Shown here one piece after another: positions 34,669 through 43,080 of a DNA stretch of 43,084 nt. The position numbers and the translations under genes are program-made. Within the stretch, counting starts at the first letter, position 1; each line of letters begins with the position of its first letter. The DNA comes from Clostridiales bacterium Firm_07. GTDB lineage: Bacteria; Bacillota; Clostridia; Oscillospirales; CAG-272. The notes beneath the pieces are model-generated. The model saw only the letters and a list, made by a program, of their open reading frames with translations, was not told the DNA's origin and searched no databases. The stretch spans positions 1-43,084 of the forward strand of contig LVAM01000021.1 in NCBI GenBank assembly GCA_001604005.1. Reading direction: 5' to 3'.

Positions 34669-34737
34669 CTTTTGTTCCTCCTTCGGTTTTGTACCGATAG
34701 AATCGCTTAAAGAGATGAGAACAATGTTGTTCGGGCG

Positions 34738-34770
34738 AAAAAAGTGCGCCGGAAAGTCTTCACGGCGCAC
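34738..34770 (-). terminator. Attenuator-like terminator in the leader of the 1735-residue protein gene
   Basis: GTGCGCCG and CGGCGCAC form a perfect 8-bp stem followed by T6 on the minus strand, about 30 nt after the predicted transcript start and 70 nt before the ATG. It would end transcription early unless prevented. Confidence 0.65.
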
Positions 34771-34805
34771 GTCGGGGCTATATGAAATTGTAAGTTTCTT
34801 CCATT

Positions 34806-34834
34806 ATTGTAGCAGAAAATATGCTTTTTGTCAA
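34806..34834 (-). promoter_or_regulatory. SigA promoter of the 1735-residue protein gene
   Basis: TTGACA (34829-34834), a 17-bp spacer and TACAAT (34806-34811) on the minus strand. The leader is about 130 nt. Apart from the promoter, attenuator, shared motif and paralogue terminator, nothing else is seen in the 34669-35043 gap. Confidence 0.82.
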
Positions 34835-34853
34835 ATGCCGCACTGCGTATTTT

Positions 34854-34876
34854 GAAAAAATCGGCGTTTTGCACAA
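34854..34876 (-). promoter_or_regulatory. Shared 23-bp upstream motif, copy 1
   Basis: On the minus strand the motif begins TTGTGCAAAACG and ends CGATTTTTTC. It lies exactly 19 bp upstream of the -35 box and differs from copy 2 (42905-42927) at a single base. A regulator site or UP-type element is likely. Confidence 0.7.
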
Positions 34877-35000
34877 ATTTACGCGACGAGCGGCGCAAAA
34901 CAAAGGGCGCTCTTGTCACTTTCGGCAAATTTTGCCGCACGCCGCAATTTGCGCCGCCCGTTTCTTCTTTTGCGGCGCGCCCGCCCTTGTCGCGGCAAGG

Positions 35001-35030
35001 AAAAGCCCCCTGCGCCGTGGCGCAGGGGGC
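35001..35030 (-). terminator. Terminator of the 2541-residue secreted protein gene
   Basis: GCCCCCTGCGCC and GGCGCAGGGGGC form a 12-bp stem followed by TTTTCC on the minus strand. It differs from the terminator at 29409-29446 by one compensated base pair. Confidence 0.75.
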
Positions 35031-35043
35031 GGGGAATTGTGCG

Positions 35044-38000
35044 TTAGGTGTGGCTGGTCATATCGCCGGCGGTGATCTGCGCGCTGGACGTGCCGCCGTT
35101 CGTGCTGACGGTGATGGTCGCATCGTCAAGCGGAACGGTGATGGTTGCGCCCGTCTTGTAGCGGATCGCCGTGTTGGTCGTGCCGGAGGGCAGGACAAAC
35201 GCGGTGTTCTCACCGACAACCAGAGTGCCGCTGCCGTTGATGTGGATGCCGGCGCCGGTCTTGGAGCCCTGTCTAATGGTGGAGTTTGACACGGTGACGG
35301 TACCGGTGGTGCTCTTCATAATGACCGAGTAGTTCACGGAACCGGCATTCTTAGTGGAGGCCGTAACGCCGTTCAACGTGAGGTCGGAGCCGGCGTTGTT
35401 GGCGACAAAGACCCAATAGTTGCCCTGATAGGTGCCGCCGTTCACGGTCAGCGTGTTGGCCGCGTTCTGATACGACAGATAAGCGCTCGTGCTGGTGCCG
35501 TTGTGCGTCATATTGAGGTTGTTGAGGACCACGTCCGTGCCGCTGCCGTAAATCTGCAACGCGATGGCGTTTGCGCTCATCGTGATCGTTTTACCCGCGC
35601 CGTTGATGGTGATATCTCGGGTGAGGTTCAGCGATTTGGTAAGCGTCAGGTTCGCGCTGAGCGTCAGGCTGCCGCCCGCGGGGCAGGCGTAAACCGCCCA
35701 TTCGATGTTCGCCATATTCGATTGCAACGTCGTGTCGCCGCTGTCCTTCATCGTGATACCGCCGGAGGTGGTGGTCCATGCAAAGTTGGTCGCGGTGACC
35801 GATGCGTCCTCGAAGAAGCAACCCGATCCCACTTTCGCGCCGGCGTGCGTCACGGTCAGATTATTGATCGTGAGGTTGGTGCCGATAAAGCGGAGCGCGG
35901 TGTCGACGGAGTTCGAGGTGATCGTATGATTGCCGCCGTTAAAGGTGATGGCATTGCTGTTGGAGATGTTGATCGCGCTGTTGATCGTGGTGTCTTTGAG
36001 CAACGTCACCGTTGCGCCTGCGGGCGCGTAGTTGAGCGCGTAGGGCAGGTGGTTGTAATAGGTGGTGTTGCCGCCGCTTGTCACCGAAACGATGGCGTCA
36101 TCGGCGTCCGCGGTGGTGAGATAAGGCTCGTCAAGATCCATACCGCAAACGACGTTCAGGAGCTTGGTGCCCACCATCTTACCGATCAGCAACATATCGT
36201 CGGACGTCCAGTGTGCGGTGTCGCCGTCTTCATAGCCGACCGCCAGTTTCGTGTTGCCGATGGTGTAAACGTTGTCAAAGGTTGCCGCCATCGCGTTTTG
36301 CATCGCCACGAAAGCGGTTTGATAATCGTAGTGCGCTCTGCCGAAGGTTTCGGAGATTTCGCCGACCACGAAAGGCAGTTCGGAGAGGTCTTCGCCGGTC
36401 ATGGCGCCGAGGTCTTCGCGCAGGTCGCCCATCAGATAGTTGAAGAGCGCGGGATACGCGTAATCGCTCTCAAAGCTGCACATATCGACCGTAACGCTCG
36501 CGCCGCTCACGGTCACGGAGGTAACGGAGCGCTCGGATTCGCCCTGCATCCAGAAGACGCCCTTGACGTTGATCTGGTTGTAGCCCGCCTTGCGCAGTTG
36601 CGAAATGGCGTTCTGCATCTTTTCAAGCAGGTTGTAATACTGTTTGCCGGAGAGTGCCTCGTTGTTCTTGCCGTATTTGTCAAGATAGGAAGGAGGCGTC
36701 CAAGAGCCCTCGCGATAGTCGGAAGAACCGGTGTCAGCACCTCTGCCGAAGGCATCCATCAGGTGCGTGCCGCCGTCCGCCCATTTCACGATGCAGGCGT
36801 CGCGGTTCACGGTGCCTTCCGTTCCGTCGTAATCGTCGCCTTTGTAGTACTCGGAAAGCACAGCCGCCATACCGAGTTCCGCGCCGATGCGGTTGGAGGA
36901 GTAAGAGCCGCCGAGACCCTTGGTGACGGGTGCGAGGTCGGTCTTGGAATATTCAAGAGAGCCGGGATAAGCGGAGCCGGCGCCGCCGGAGAAGAGCACG
37001 TGCTCATAACTTTCGGTATGAGCGGCGCTGAAAGCGGAGGTCATCGTGCTGTAACCGGAAGCGTTGGATTGACCCGCGATGATGTAAATATCCACGGCTT
37101 TCGGCACAAAGGAAGCGCCGAAGCCTTCGAGAATGGCGCGCTGTCTCACGGACAAGCGAGAGTAGCAACGGTTGTAAAGACCCGTGGAGGAATCATACAC
37201 CGTGTAGGGGTTGAGATAATCGCCGTCTTTGGAGGTGCTTACGTCGTTGAGCGCCATTTGCGCCACGTCCGCGACCGAGCGGGCATTGCTGGCAACGTAA
37301 TCGCCGTAGCAATATCTCACCACGTTCTCGGTATCGGTGTATTTCGCGTACAGGATCGAGATGAACTGCTTGTTGTAGTTCTTCGCCTTGATGTCGATCA
37401 TCGAAGCGCGGATGGTCAGCGAGTCGTCGTCTTCCTCGGTAATACCGTTGACGGCGGGAATTTCAAGGAAGGTGATGCCCGCCGCGGTGAGCGCCTCTTT
37501 GGTAAAGGCGACGCTGTCGGTCAGGGAATCCACGGGCACGATCAGCGTGCCGTAAGAAATGCTGGTGCCTTCCTTCATCTGCGATTCGATGCGCTCGATA
37601 AAGGCGGCGGGAACTTCGGAGGTAAAGCGGATGCCGGGGTGATCCTCGTTGAGGCGGATCGCCGCGCCGGTGACAGCCGAGATGTTGTCAAGAGAAGCGC
37701 GCCGCGCGAAGTTTTGGAAGCGGATGGTCTTGGAAACGTCTTCCGAGCTTCCTTCGCCCTGTTGATAGATCGCGCCGTAACCGTAGCAGACGTAAGAGTT
37801 CAACGTCATAGAACCTTTGGTCGGGTGAGCCACCTCAAAGATGGTGTGTCTGCCTTTTTGGTTCTTGGTGACGTACACGCCGCCGTAGATGGTGGCGGTG
37901 CTGTCAACGGTGGTGTCGCTGGTGCCGACGCGCACGTTGGTGGTCAGCGAGCTCGACGTGTTGGTGCAGGTAAAGTAACCGCCGTAAACCGTCAGCGTGG

Positions 38001-41000
38001 CGGCATTACTTGCCGAGCCAATCTGCACAACGTCGGTGTCGGAGGTAAAGACGCCGCCGTAAATGGTGAGCGTGCCGTAGCAGCTGATCGCGCTACCGGA
38101 AGTGCCGGTAACGGTCGCGTTTTTGATGACGGCGGTGACGTTCGGGTTCGTGATCGAGATCGCGTTGCTACCGTTTGCGGAAATCGTGCCGCCGTTGATG
38201 GTCAGGGTGCCCGTCGCCGAGCCCTCGCTCAAAATGCCGTTATAGACGGTGCCGCTGATGGTGCCGCCGTTGATGGTAATGGTAGAGCCGGAAGAAGTGC
38301 CGAGACCGCGGCCGCCGGAGACCGAGCCGCCGTTCATCGTGATGGAACCTTTGCCGGCGTTGGACCAAACGCCCATATTGCCGCCGGAGACGCTGCCGCT
38401 GTCAATGGTGATGGCACCTGCCGCCGTCATTGTGATGCCGCGGCCGGTGGGAGCGGTCAGCGTTGCGCCGTCAAGGTGTACGGTCGGTGCGGTTGCCGCG
38501 CCGCTGTACAGGTACACGCAGGAGTGACCGGTGCTTGTGGAGGTGGTGGAGATCGTGCCGCCGTTGAGGTTCAGCGTCAAGGTGTCGGTCGCGTAGATCG
38601 TGTTGTTGGCGGAAGTGATCGTGCCGCCGTTGACGGTGACCGCGCAAGCTTTATCCAGGCTGAAACAAGCGGCGGTGGTGGAAGAGAGCGAGGCGGTGCC
38701 GGAGATCGTGATCGGATTCGCGGGGGTGGTGGATTCGATACGCACCACGACGCCGCTGGTTTTGGCGGAAAGGGTACCGCCCGAGATGGTGATGGTGGCG
38801 CCGGTGGAAGTGCCGACGCAGCGCGAGGAGTTGCGGATCTGACCGCCATTGATCGTGATCGAGCCCGCGCCGCCGTTTGCCCAGATACCGAAACCGCCGA
38901 CGTTGATATCACCGTCGGTAAGGGTGACCGAGCCGGCAGAGCACAGTGTGATGCCGCGTCCGCCCGCGGAATAAAGCGTGCCGCCGTTGATGACGATGGT
39001 GGGCGCGCCCGCGGCGTAAACGCAGGAATAATCACTGGTGCTGCCGGTGGTTTCCACCGTGCCGCCGTTGAGGTTCAGCGTGCCGGCGGCGTTGGTTCTG
39101 ATGGTGTGCACGGAGGAGGTGAGCGTGCCGCCCGTCATAGTGAACGCGTAGCCCGCCGCGTTCAGGTAGACCGCGTAGCCGCTGGTGGAGGAGATCTCGG
39201 CGCTATCCTGCACGTTCAGCGTGGAGCCCGAGCCGAAATGGATCGCCGATTGACCGTCGCTGGCGGCGGTGCTGCGCACCTTGGCGCTGCCGCGCACCGT
39301 AACGGTGGTGGCGCCCGATGCCGTGTAGACGGCGGGATTGGTCGTGCCGGTGGTGGTGAGGATCGCCGTTCCGCTGATATCCACGGTGGTGGCAACGCGC
39401 AGATCCAGCACGTAATCGCCGGAAGTCATCGTGCCGCCCGAGATGTTGAGCGGGCAGGCGGTCGTATTACTGACGCATTTACCGGTCCCCGCGATGATGG
39501 TGCCGCCCGACATATTGAGCGTGCAACCCGCAAAGTTCATATAAAAGCAGCTGCCGTCGCCCTGGCTTGCGTCGATGGTGCCGCCGTCAACGGTGACGGT
39601 GGTAACTTTGCTGTACACCGCGATGCCCGTGCCGTTGGCGCGCACCGTGATGGTACCGCCGTGCAACACGACAGCCGCGCCGCCGGAAGTGCCGATGCCG
39701 CGCGCGGTGCCGGTGACGGAACCGCCGTTGGTGGTGGTGCCCGTGATGGTGCCGCCGTTCATCGTGATGGTGGGTTGCGTTTCCCAAGTGCCGAGGTTTT
39801 GCCAAATGGCGATACCTTCACCGCTGGCGCCGCTTTGCAGATAAGCGCCGGCGTTGATGGTGATGTCGGTGGATGCGGTCATATTGAGCACGCGGCTGTA
39901 GGAAATGAGGTTCGCGTTGTTATCGATCGTCAGCGAGCCGGCGGGATAGCCGTTTGCTGCGCTTCCGAATCCCTCAACGACGTAGTTGGAGCCGGTGGAG
40001 CTCATCGTCAGGGTGGCTTCCGTGCCGCCCAGCGTGATGTTGCCGCAGGCGTTGGAATACCACATTTTCAGCGTGGAACCGGTGGAAGTGAAGGTGCCGG
40101 ATTTGATGTTGAGCGTGGCGGCGCCGCTGTAATAGAAGACGTTGGTCACGCCCGACACCGTGATGTTTTCGATATTGACGGTGCAGGCTTTTGCTGTGTT
40201 AAAGCAGAAGACCATGGTGGCGGTGGAAGCGGCGGTATAGGTGCCGCCCGTCACGTTGATGTTGGCGCCCTGACCGTACAGAATGCGCCCGCCGGTGGTG
40301 CGGAAATCGCCGCCCGAAATGGTCAGCGTACCGGCACTGCCGCCGATCACGGTGTTGGGGTTGCCCACGGTGGTGACGTCGTCAACGACCTTAAAGCCGA
40401 AATTACCGCCCGTAACGGTGGTAGAAACGCCGCTGGCGTTCTGCCAGATCATATGTTCGGCGGTGGAGGAGGTATAGAAAGTACCGCCCGAAATGGTCAC
40501 CGTTGTATTGTTGCTATACAGGTTGAAAAGACGCCACGCGGAGGAGAAGAAGGGAGAACCGCTGATTGTCAGCGTGATGCCGGAGACTTCGGGTTGGAAA
40601 ACGGAGGCATATGCGCCGGTCGAGACAAAGGAACCGCCCGAAATCTCAAATTCGGCGGGGGCGTAAGTGAAATCAAAGACAGCGGAAACAAAAGGATGAT
40701 CGCCTGTTCCGGAGCCCGCGTAGGCAGCGGTAAAGGAGCCGCCCGAAATGTGCAACTTGGTATTGGCGGCGGCGCCGTAAAACAGAGGCTTAACGGTGGA
40801 AGCGGAGGAGATCACGGCGTTGTCCTGCACGTTGAGGGTAGCCGCGGAGTAGAAATAGATCGGCGAATAGCCGCCCGCGTTGGTGCAGCTGACCGTGGCG
40901 GAATTTTTGATTGTGATGACCGAAGCGCCCGATGCCGTGTAGATGGTGGGGTTCGACGTGCCGGTGGAAGTGAGCGACGCGTTGTCTTCAATCGTCACGG

Positions 41001-42669
41001 TAGCGGCTTTACGCAAATTCAAAACGTAATCGGAAGAGGAAAGTGTCGCCGAATCGGAGATCGTCAGCGTGGAGCCGACGCTGTCAAAATAAACGGCGGA
41101 GCCGGTGCCCGCGGAAATCGTCGAGGTGCCGGAAATTTCAACCTCGACTCCACCCGCCGTGACGTAGATCACGTTGCTGGAGGAAGAGGAAGAAAACGTA
41201 ACGTTTTCAAGGGTTACGGGCGTGGCGGGAGCGACGCCCTCGATAAAGAGTTGGTTGCCGGGGCAAGCGATGGTGCAGTTGCTAAGCGAAATCGCGGCGC
41301 CCGTGGAAGAACCGACCGCGCGGCTGGAGTTTTCAATGCGGCCGCCCGAAACGGTGATGGTGGCGACGCCGTTGTTTGCCCAGATGCCGAAACCGCCCAC
41401 CGAAATGGTGCCCGCCGTCATCGTCAGCGTGCCGGCGGAATTCATCGTGACGCCGCGTCCGTTTGTCGAGGAGAGCGTGGCACCGCCGAGATTGATGGTG
41501 GAAGCGCCCGCATCGTAAATGCAGGATTCCGAAGAGGTGATCGAGATCGTGCCGGCGTTGAGGTTCAGCGTACTTGCGTGCGCAAGGTTGAAAACGCGCC
41601 AAGCGGAGGTGAAGGCGGGGGCGGGAGTTTCCGCGTCGCCGTCATCCGAAACGGTAAATTTAGCATTCGCGAGAAAGCTGTGATACACCGCGGAATATGC
41701 GCCGGTGGTCCGGAAAGAGCCGCCCGTGATATTGACAACTGCGGTCGTCACGGCACCGTTCATCCAAAAGATGCCCGAAACCGGCGCGGCGGAAGTGCCC
41801 GCTAACGAAGAGGTAAAGGTACCGCCCGAAACGTTCAGTTTCAAACTTGTGTTTCTGACGTTGAAGATTTCTCTTGTGCAGGTGAAAGTGCCGCCGGATA
41901 TACTGATCGTGCCGGCGGTGTTGAGGTCAAACATGCGATAAGCGTCGGAACCCGTTTTGGTTATGGTACAGCCTCTTGTGTTCACGCAAGAAGATCCTTC
42001 TTGGAAAAAGGCTTCGCCGTTTACCAAATTGACGGTAGCGTTATTCACCGTTGTGACGGAAGTGTTGGAACCGCCGAAGATAGTTCTGCTGTTTCCGCTG
42101 TTGGTATACGTACCGCCGGTAACGTTGGTTTTAGCGCCTGCGATGTTAGACCACACCCAGTACATATTGCCGGCGCCGTAAGAAGATCCCAAAGACACGG
42201 TGCAGTCCGTCAGGTTCAGCGTGCCGCCGGAACTGTTGAGAAATATTCTGGCACCGGATGCTTTGGTTGTAGAAGTAAGGGTCACGGTGTCAACGGTAAC
42301 CGTAGGGGCACCGCCGCTGAGATATACGGCATAGGTGCCGCTGCTGGTCAAGTTACAGTCCGAGATGGTGACGGTCTGATTTGTACCGTTTTTAATCAAC
42401 AAATAATTGCTGCCCAATGCCAGCGTTTTCGGAGAGCTCGGATCCGATGTGATCGTCAGGCTCTTTGAAATGGTCAGTGTGGCTGACAGCGTTTCGTTTG
42501 CCGTGATGGTGATGGTGTCACCGTTGCTCGCGGCCGTGTAGGCGGCGGCAAGCGAAGCGTATTCGGTTTCGCCGATCTGGCATGTCGCGGAAGCCGCCAG
42601 CGCCGTAAAGGCAACAAAGGCGACGAGCAGAACTGCCAAGAAGAGTAGGTGCTTGAAGCGTGTTTTCAT
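35044..42669 (-). CDS. Giant secreted beta-helix protein with SGNH/SASA esterase domain (paralogue 2, 2541 aa)
   Basis: Longer paralogue of the neighbouring secreted esterase-like protein. The signal peptide is residues 1-28 (ALAASA cleavage) and the mature protein begins TCQIG, matching ECQVN in paralogue 1. Beta-helix-like repeats fill about 29-1640, roughly twice the length in paralogue 1. The GIRF domain is at about 1650-1855 (FARRASL, HPGIRFTS, YGTLIVPVD). The SGNH/SASA domain is at about 1858-2165: IIAGQSNASGY with the likely Ser, VFWMQGESER, and GDTAHWTSDD with the Asp-x-x-His pair. A second repeat region (about 2190-2541) ends SSAQITAGDM, as in paralogue 1. No surface anchor is seen. 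The start has AGGAGGAG. Repetitive DNA means the assembled length should be treated with some care. Confidence 0.85.
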   Translation of the reverse strand: MKTRFKHLLFLAVLLVAFVAFTALAASATCQIGETEYASLAAAYTAASNGDTITITANETLSATLTISKSLTITSDPSSPKTLALGSNYLLIKNGTNQTVTISDCNLTSSGTYAVYLSGGAPTVTVDTVTLTSTTKASGARIFLNSSGGTLNLTDCTVSLGSSYGAGNMYWVWSNIAGAKTNVTGGTYTNSGNSRTIFGGSNTSVTTVNNATVNLVNGEAFFQEGSSCVNTRGCTITKTGSDAYRMFDLNTAGTISISGGTFTCTREIFNVRNTSLKLNVSGGTFTSSLAGTSAAPVSGIFWMNGAVTTAVVNITGGSFRTTGAYSAVYHSFLANAKFTVSDDGDAETPAPAFTSAWRVFNLAHASTLNLNAGTISITSSESCIYDAGASTINLGGATLSSTNGRGVTMNSAGTLTMTAGTISVGGFGIWANNGVATITVSGGRIENSSRAVGSSTGAAISLSNCTIACPGNQLFIEGVAPATPVTLENVTFSSSSSSNVIYVTAGGVEVEISGTSTISAGTGSAVYFDSVGSTLTISDSATLSSSDYVLNLRKAATVTIEDNASLTSTGTSNPTIYTASGASVITIKNSATVSCTNAGGYSPIYFYSAATLNVQDNAVISSASTVKPLFYGAAANTKLHISGGSFTAAYAGSGTGDHPFVSAVFDFTYAPAEFEISGGSFVSTGAYASVFQPEVSGITLTISGSPFFSSAWRLFNLYSNNTTVTISGGTFYTSSTAEHMIWQNASGVSTTVTGGNFGFKVVDDVTTVGNPNTVIGGSAGTLTISGGDFRTTGGRILYGQGANINVTGGTYTAASTATMVFCFNTAKACTVNIENITVSGVTNVFYYSGAATLNIKSGTFTSTGSTLKMWYSNACGNITLGGTEATLTMSSTGSNYVVEGFGSAANGYPAGSLTIDNNANLISYSRVLNMTASTDITINAGAYLQSGASGEGIAIWQNLGTWETQPTITMNGGTITGTTTNGGSVTGTARGIGTSGGAAVVLHGGTITVRANGTGIAVYSKVTTVTVDGGTIDASQGDGSCFYMNFAGCTLNMSGGTIIAGTGKCVSNTTACPLNISGGTMTSGDYVLDLRVATTVDISGTAILTTTGTTNPAVYTASGATTVTVRGSAKVRSTAASDGQSAIHFGSGSTLNVQDSAEISSTSGYAVYLNAAGYAFTMTGGTLTSSVHTIRTNAAGTLNLNGGTVETTGSTSDYSCVYAAGAPTIVINGGTLYSAGGRGITLCSAGSVTLTDGDINVGGFGIWANGGAGSITINGGQIRNSSRCVGTSTGATITISGGTLSAKTSGVVVRIESTTPANPITISGTASLSSTTAACFSLDKACAVTVNGGTITSANNTIYATDTLTLNLNGGTISTTSTSTGHSCVYLYSGAATAPTVHLDGATLTAPTGRGITMTAAGAITIDSGSVSGGNMGVWSNAGKGSITMNGGSVSGGRGLGTSSGSTITINGGTISGTVYNGILSEGSATGTLTINGGTISANGSNAISITNPNVTAVIKNATVTGTSGSAISCYGTLTIYGGVFTSDTDVVQIGSASNAATLTVYGGYFTCTNTSSSLTTNVRVGTSDTTVDSTATIYGGVYVTKNQKGRHTIFEVAHPTKGSMTLNSYVCYGYGAIYQQGEGSSEDVSKTIRFQNFARRASLDNISAVTGAAIRLNEDHPGIRFTSEVPAAFIERIESQMKEGTSISYGTLIVPVDSLTDSVAFTKEALTAAGITFLEIPAVNGITEEDDDSLTIRASMIDIKAKNYNKQFISILYAKYTDTENVVRYCYGDYVASNARSVADVAQMALNDVSTSKDGDYLNPYTVYDSSTGLYNRCYSRLSVRQRAILEGFGASFVPKAVDIYIIAGQSNASGYSTMTSAFSAAHTESYEHVLFSGGAGSAYPGSLEYSKTDLAPVTKGLGGSYSSNRIGAELGMAAVLSEYYKGDDYDGTEGTVNRDACIVKWADGGTHLMDAFGRGADTGSSDYREGSWTPPSYLDKYGKNNEALSGKQYYNLLEKMQNAISQLRKAGYNQINVKGVFWMQGESERSVTSVTVSGASVTVDMCSFESDYAYPALFNYLMGDLREDLGAMTGEDLSELPFVVGEISETFGRAHYDYQTAFVAMQNAMAATFDNVYTIGNTKLAVGYEDGDTAHWTSDDMLLIGKMVGTKLLNVVCGMDLDEPYLTTADADDAIVSVTSGGNTTYYNHLPYALNYAPAGATVTLLKDTTINSAINISNSNAITFNGGNHTITSNSVDTALRFIGTNLTINNLTVTHAGAKVGSGCFFEDASVTATNFAWTTTSGGITMKDSGDTTLQSNMANIEWAVYACPAGGSLTLSANLTLTKSLNLTRDITINGAGKTITMSANAIALQIYGSGTDVVLNNLNMTHNGTSTSAYLSYQNAANTLTVNGGTYQGNYWVFVANNAGSDLTLNGVTASTKNAGSVNYSVIMKSTTGTVTVSNSTIRQGSKTGAGIHINGSGTLVVGENTAFVLPSGTTNTAIRYKTGATITVPLDDATITVSTNGGTSSAQITAGDMTSHT
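38230..41530 (-). repeat. Degenerate internal repeats in the beta-helix coding region
   Basis: About 85-residue modules sharing C-[IV]-Y, GRG-[IV]-T, GG-x-GIWAN or a variant, and G-T/S-S-x-G are encoded near 41530-41280, 39045-38780 and 38530-38230. A second pair shares DYVL-[ND]-LR, a TASGA block and LNVQD (near 41100-40800 and 39500-39200). At DNA level the plus strand repeats GTGCCGCCGTTGATGGT-like strings many times. Confidence 0.7.
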
Positions 42670-42679
42670 CGTGTTTCTC

Positions 42680-42850
42680 CTCCTTGTGCTTTCGCAAAAA
42701 AAGTTCGTCAAAAAAGTTCTCGTAAAGCGCGGAAAAAGCGGTGGGAGAGTTCTTCGCTCGTCTCGCCGTATTCAATTTTCGTTGCCATACTCGAAAGTTG
42801 CGAAAATGACGCCCTTCGGAAGGCATACTTTCCGATGGTTATCATTTTCT
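42680..42850 (-). promoter_or_regulatory. Long structured leader of the 2541-residue protein gene
   Basis: The roughly 180-nt leader contains several inverted repeats: GAAAATGA with TCATTTTC enclosing an inner CGGAA/TTCCG stem, TTTTCG with CGAAAA, and a possible closing GGGAGA/TCTCCC. No known riboswitch class is recognised. Confidence 0.45.
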
Positions 42851-42856
42851 CCCTTC

Positions 42857-42885
42857 ATTTTAGCACGCAACGTCGATTTTGTCAA
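42857..42885 (-). promoter_or_regulatory. SigA promoter of the 2541-residue protein gene
   Basis: TTGACA (42880-42885), a 17-bp spacer and TAAAAT (42857-42862) on the minus strand. Confidence 0.82.
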
Positions 42886-42904
42886 AGATGTTTTTTATCT
42901 TTCG

Positions 42905-42927
42905 GAAAAAATCGTCGTTTTGCACAA
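42905..42927 (-). promoter_or_regulatory. Shared 23-bp upstream motif, copy 2
   Basis: Matches copy 1 at 22 of 23 bases (TTGTGCAAAACG then CGATTTTTTC) and lies at the identical distance, 19 bp, upstream of the -35 box. Confidence 0.7.
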
Positions 42928-43045
42928 CGAAATGTGCTTCAACTCCGCAAAAAAGCCTTGTCTCCCCCTCCCGCGCCCCGCGTCGCGCCGCGCGCAAAAT
43001 CGCGCTCCGCGCCCTCGCCGCCGCGCCTTTCCCGCGCCGCGCGCA

Positions 43046-43080
43046 AAAAGCCGCCCCGCACGGCAAGCGCCGTGCGGGGC
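43046..43080 (-). terminator. Probable terminator of a gene beyond the right edge
   Basis: GCCCCGCACGGC and GCCGTGCGGGGC form a 12-bp stem followed on the minus strand by GGCTTTTTG. Form and flanks resemble the two terminators of the giant genes. The 42928-43045 stretch shows no supported feature. Confidence 0.6.

Noticed and set aside
35503-41805. A 2100-codon open frame on the plus strand inside the long paralogue gene
   Set aside because: It is a shadow of the repetitive, GC-biased minus-strand gene. The minus strand has promoter, ribosome site, signal peptide, recognisable domains and terminator, while the plus frame has an Arg/Gly/Asp/His-rich sequence with no domain and no ribosome site.
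38000-41900. Regular repeats that might suggest a CRISPR array or tandem satellite
   Set aside because: Repeats are degenerate, in frame, and encode beta-helix coils; there are no constant-length unique spacers.
42680-42850. Possible c-di-GMP riboswitch before the long paralogue
   Set aside because: An AACC followed by a GAAAG-like loop is present, but the GEMM core and tetraloop receptor elements do not follow in order.
42860-43066. Short open frame at the right edge on the minus strand
   Set aside because: It lies in GC-rich intergenic sequence over the promoter of the long paralogue and has no ribosome site or domain.
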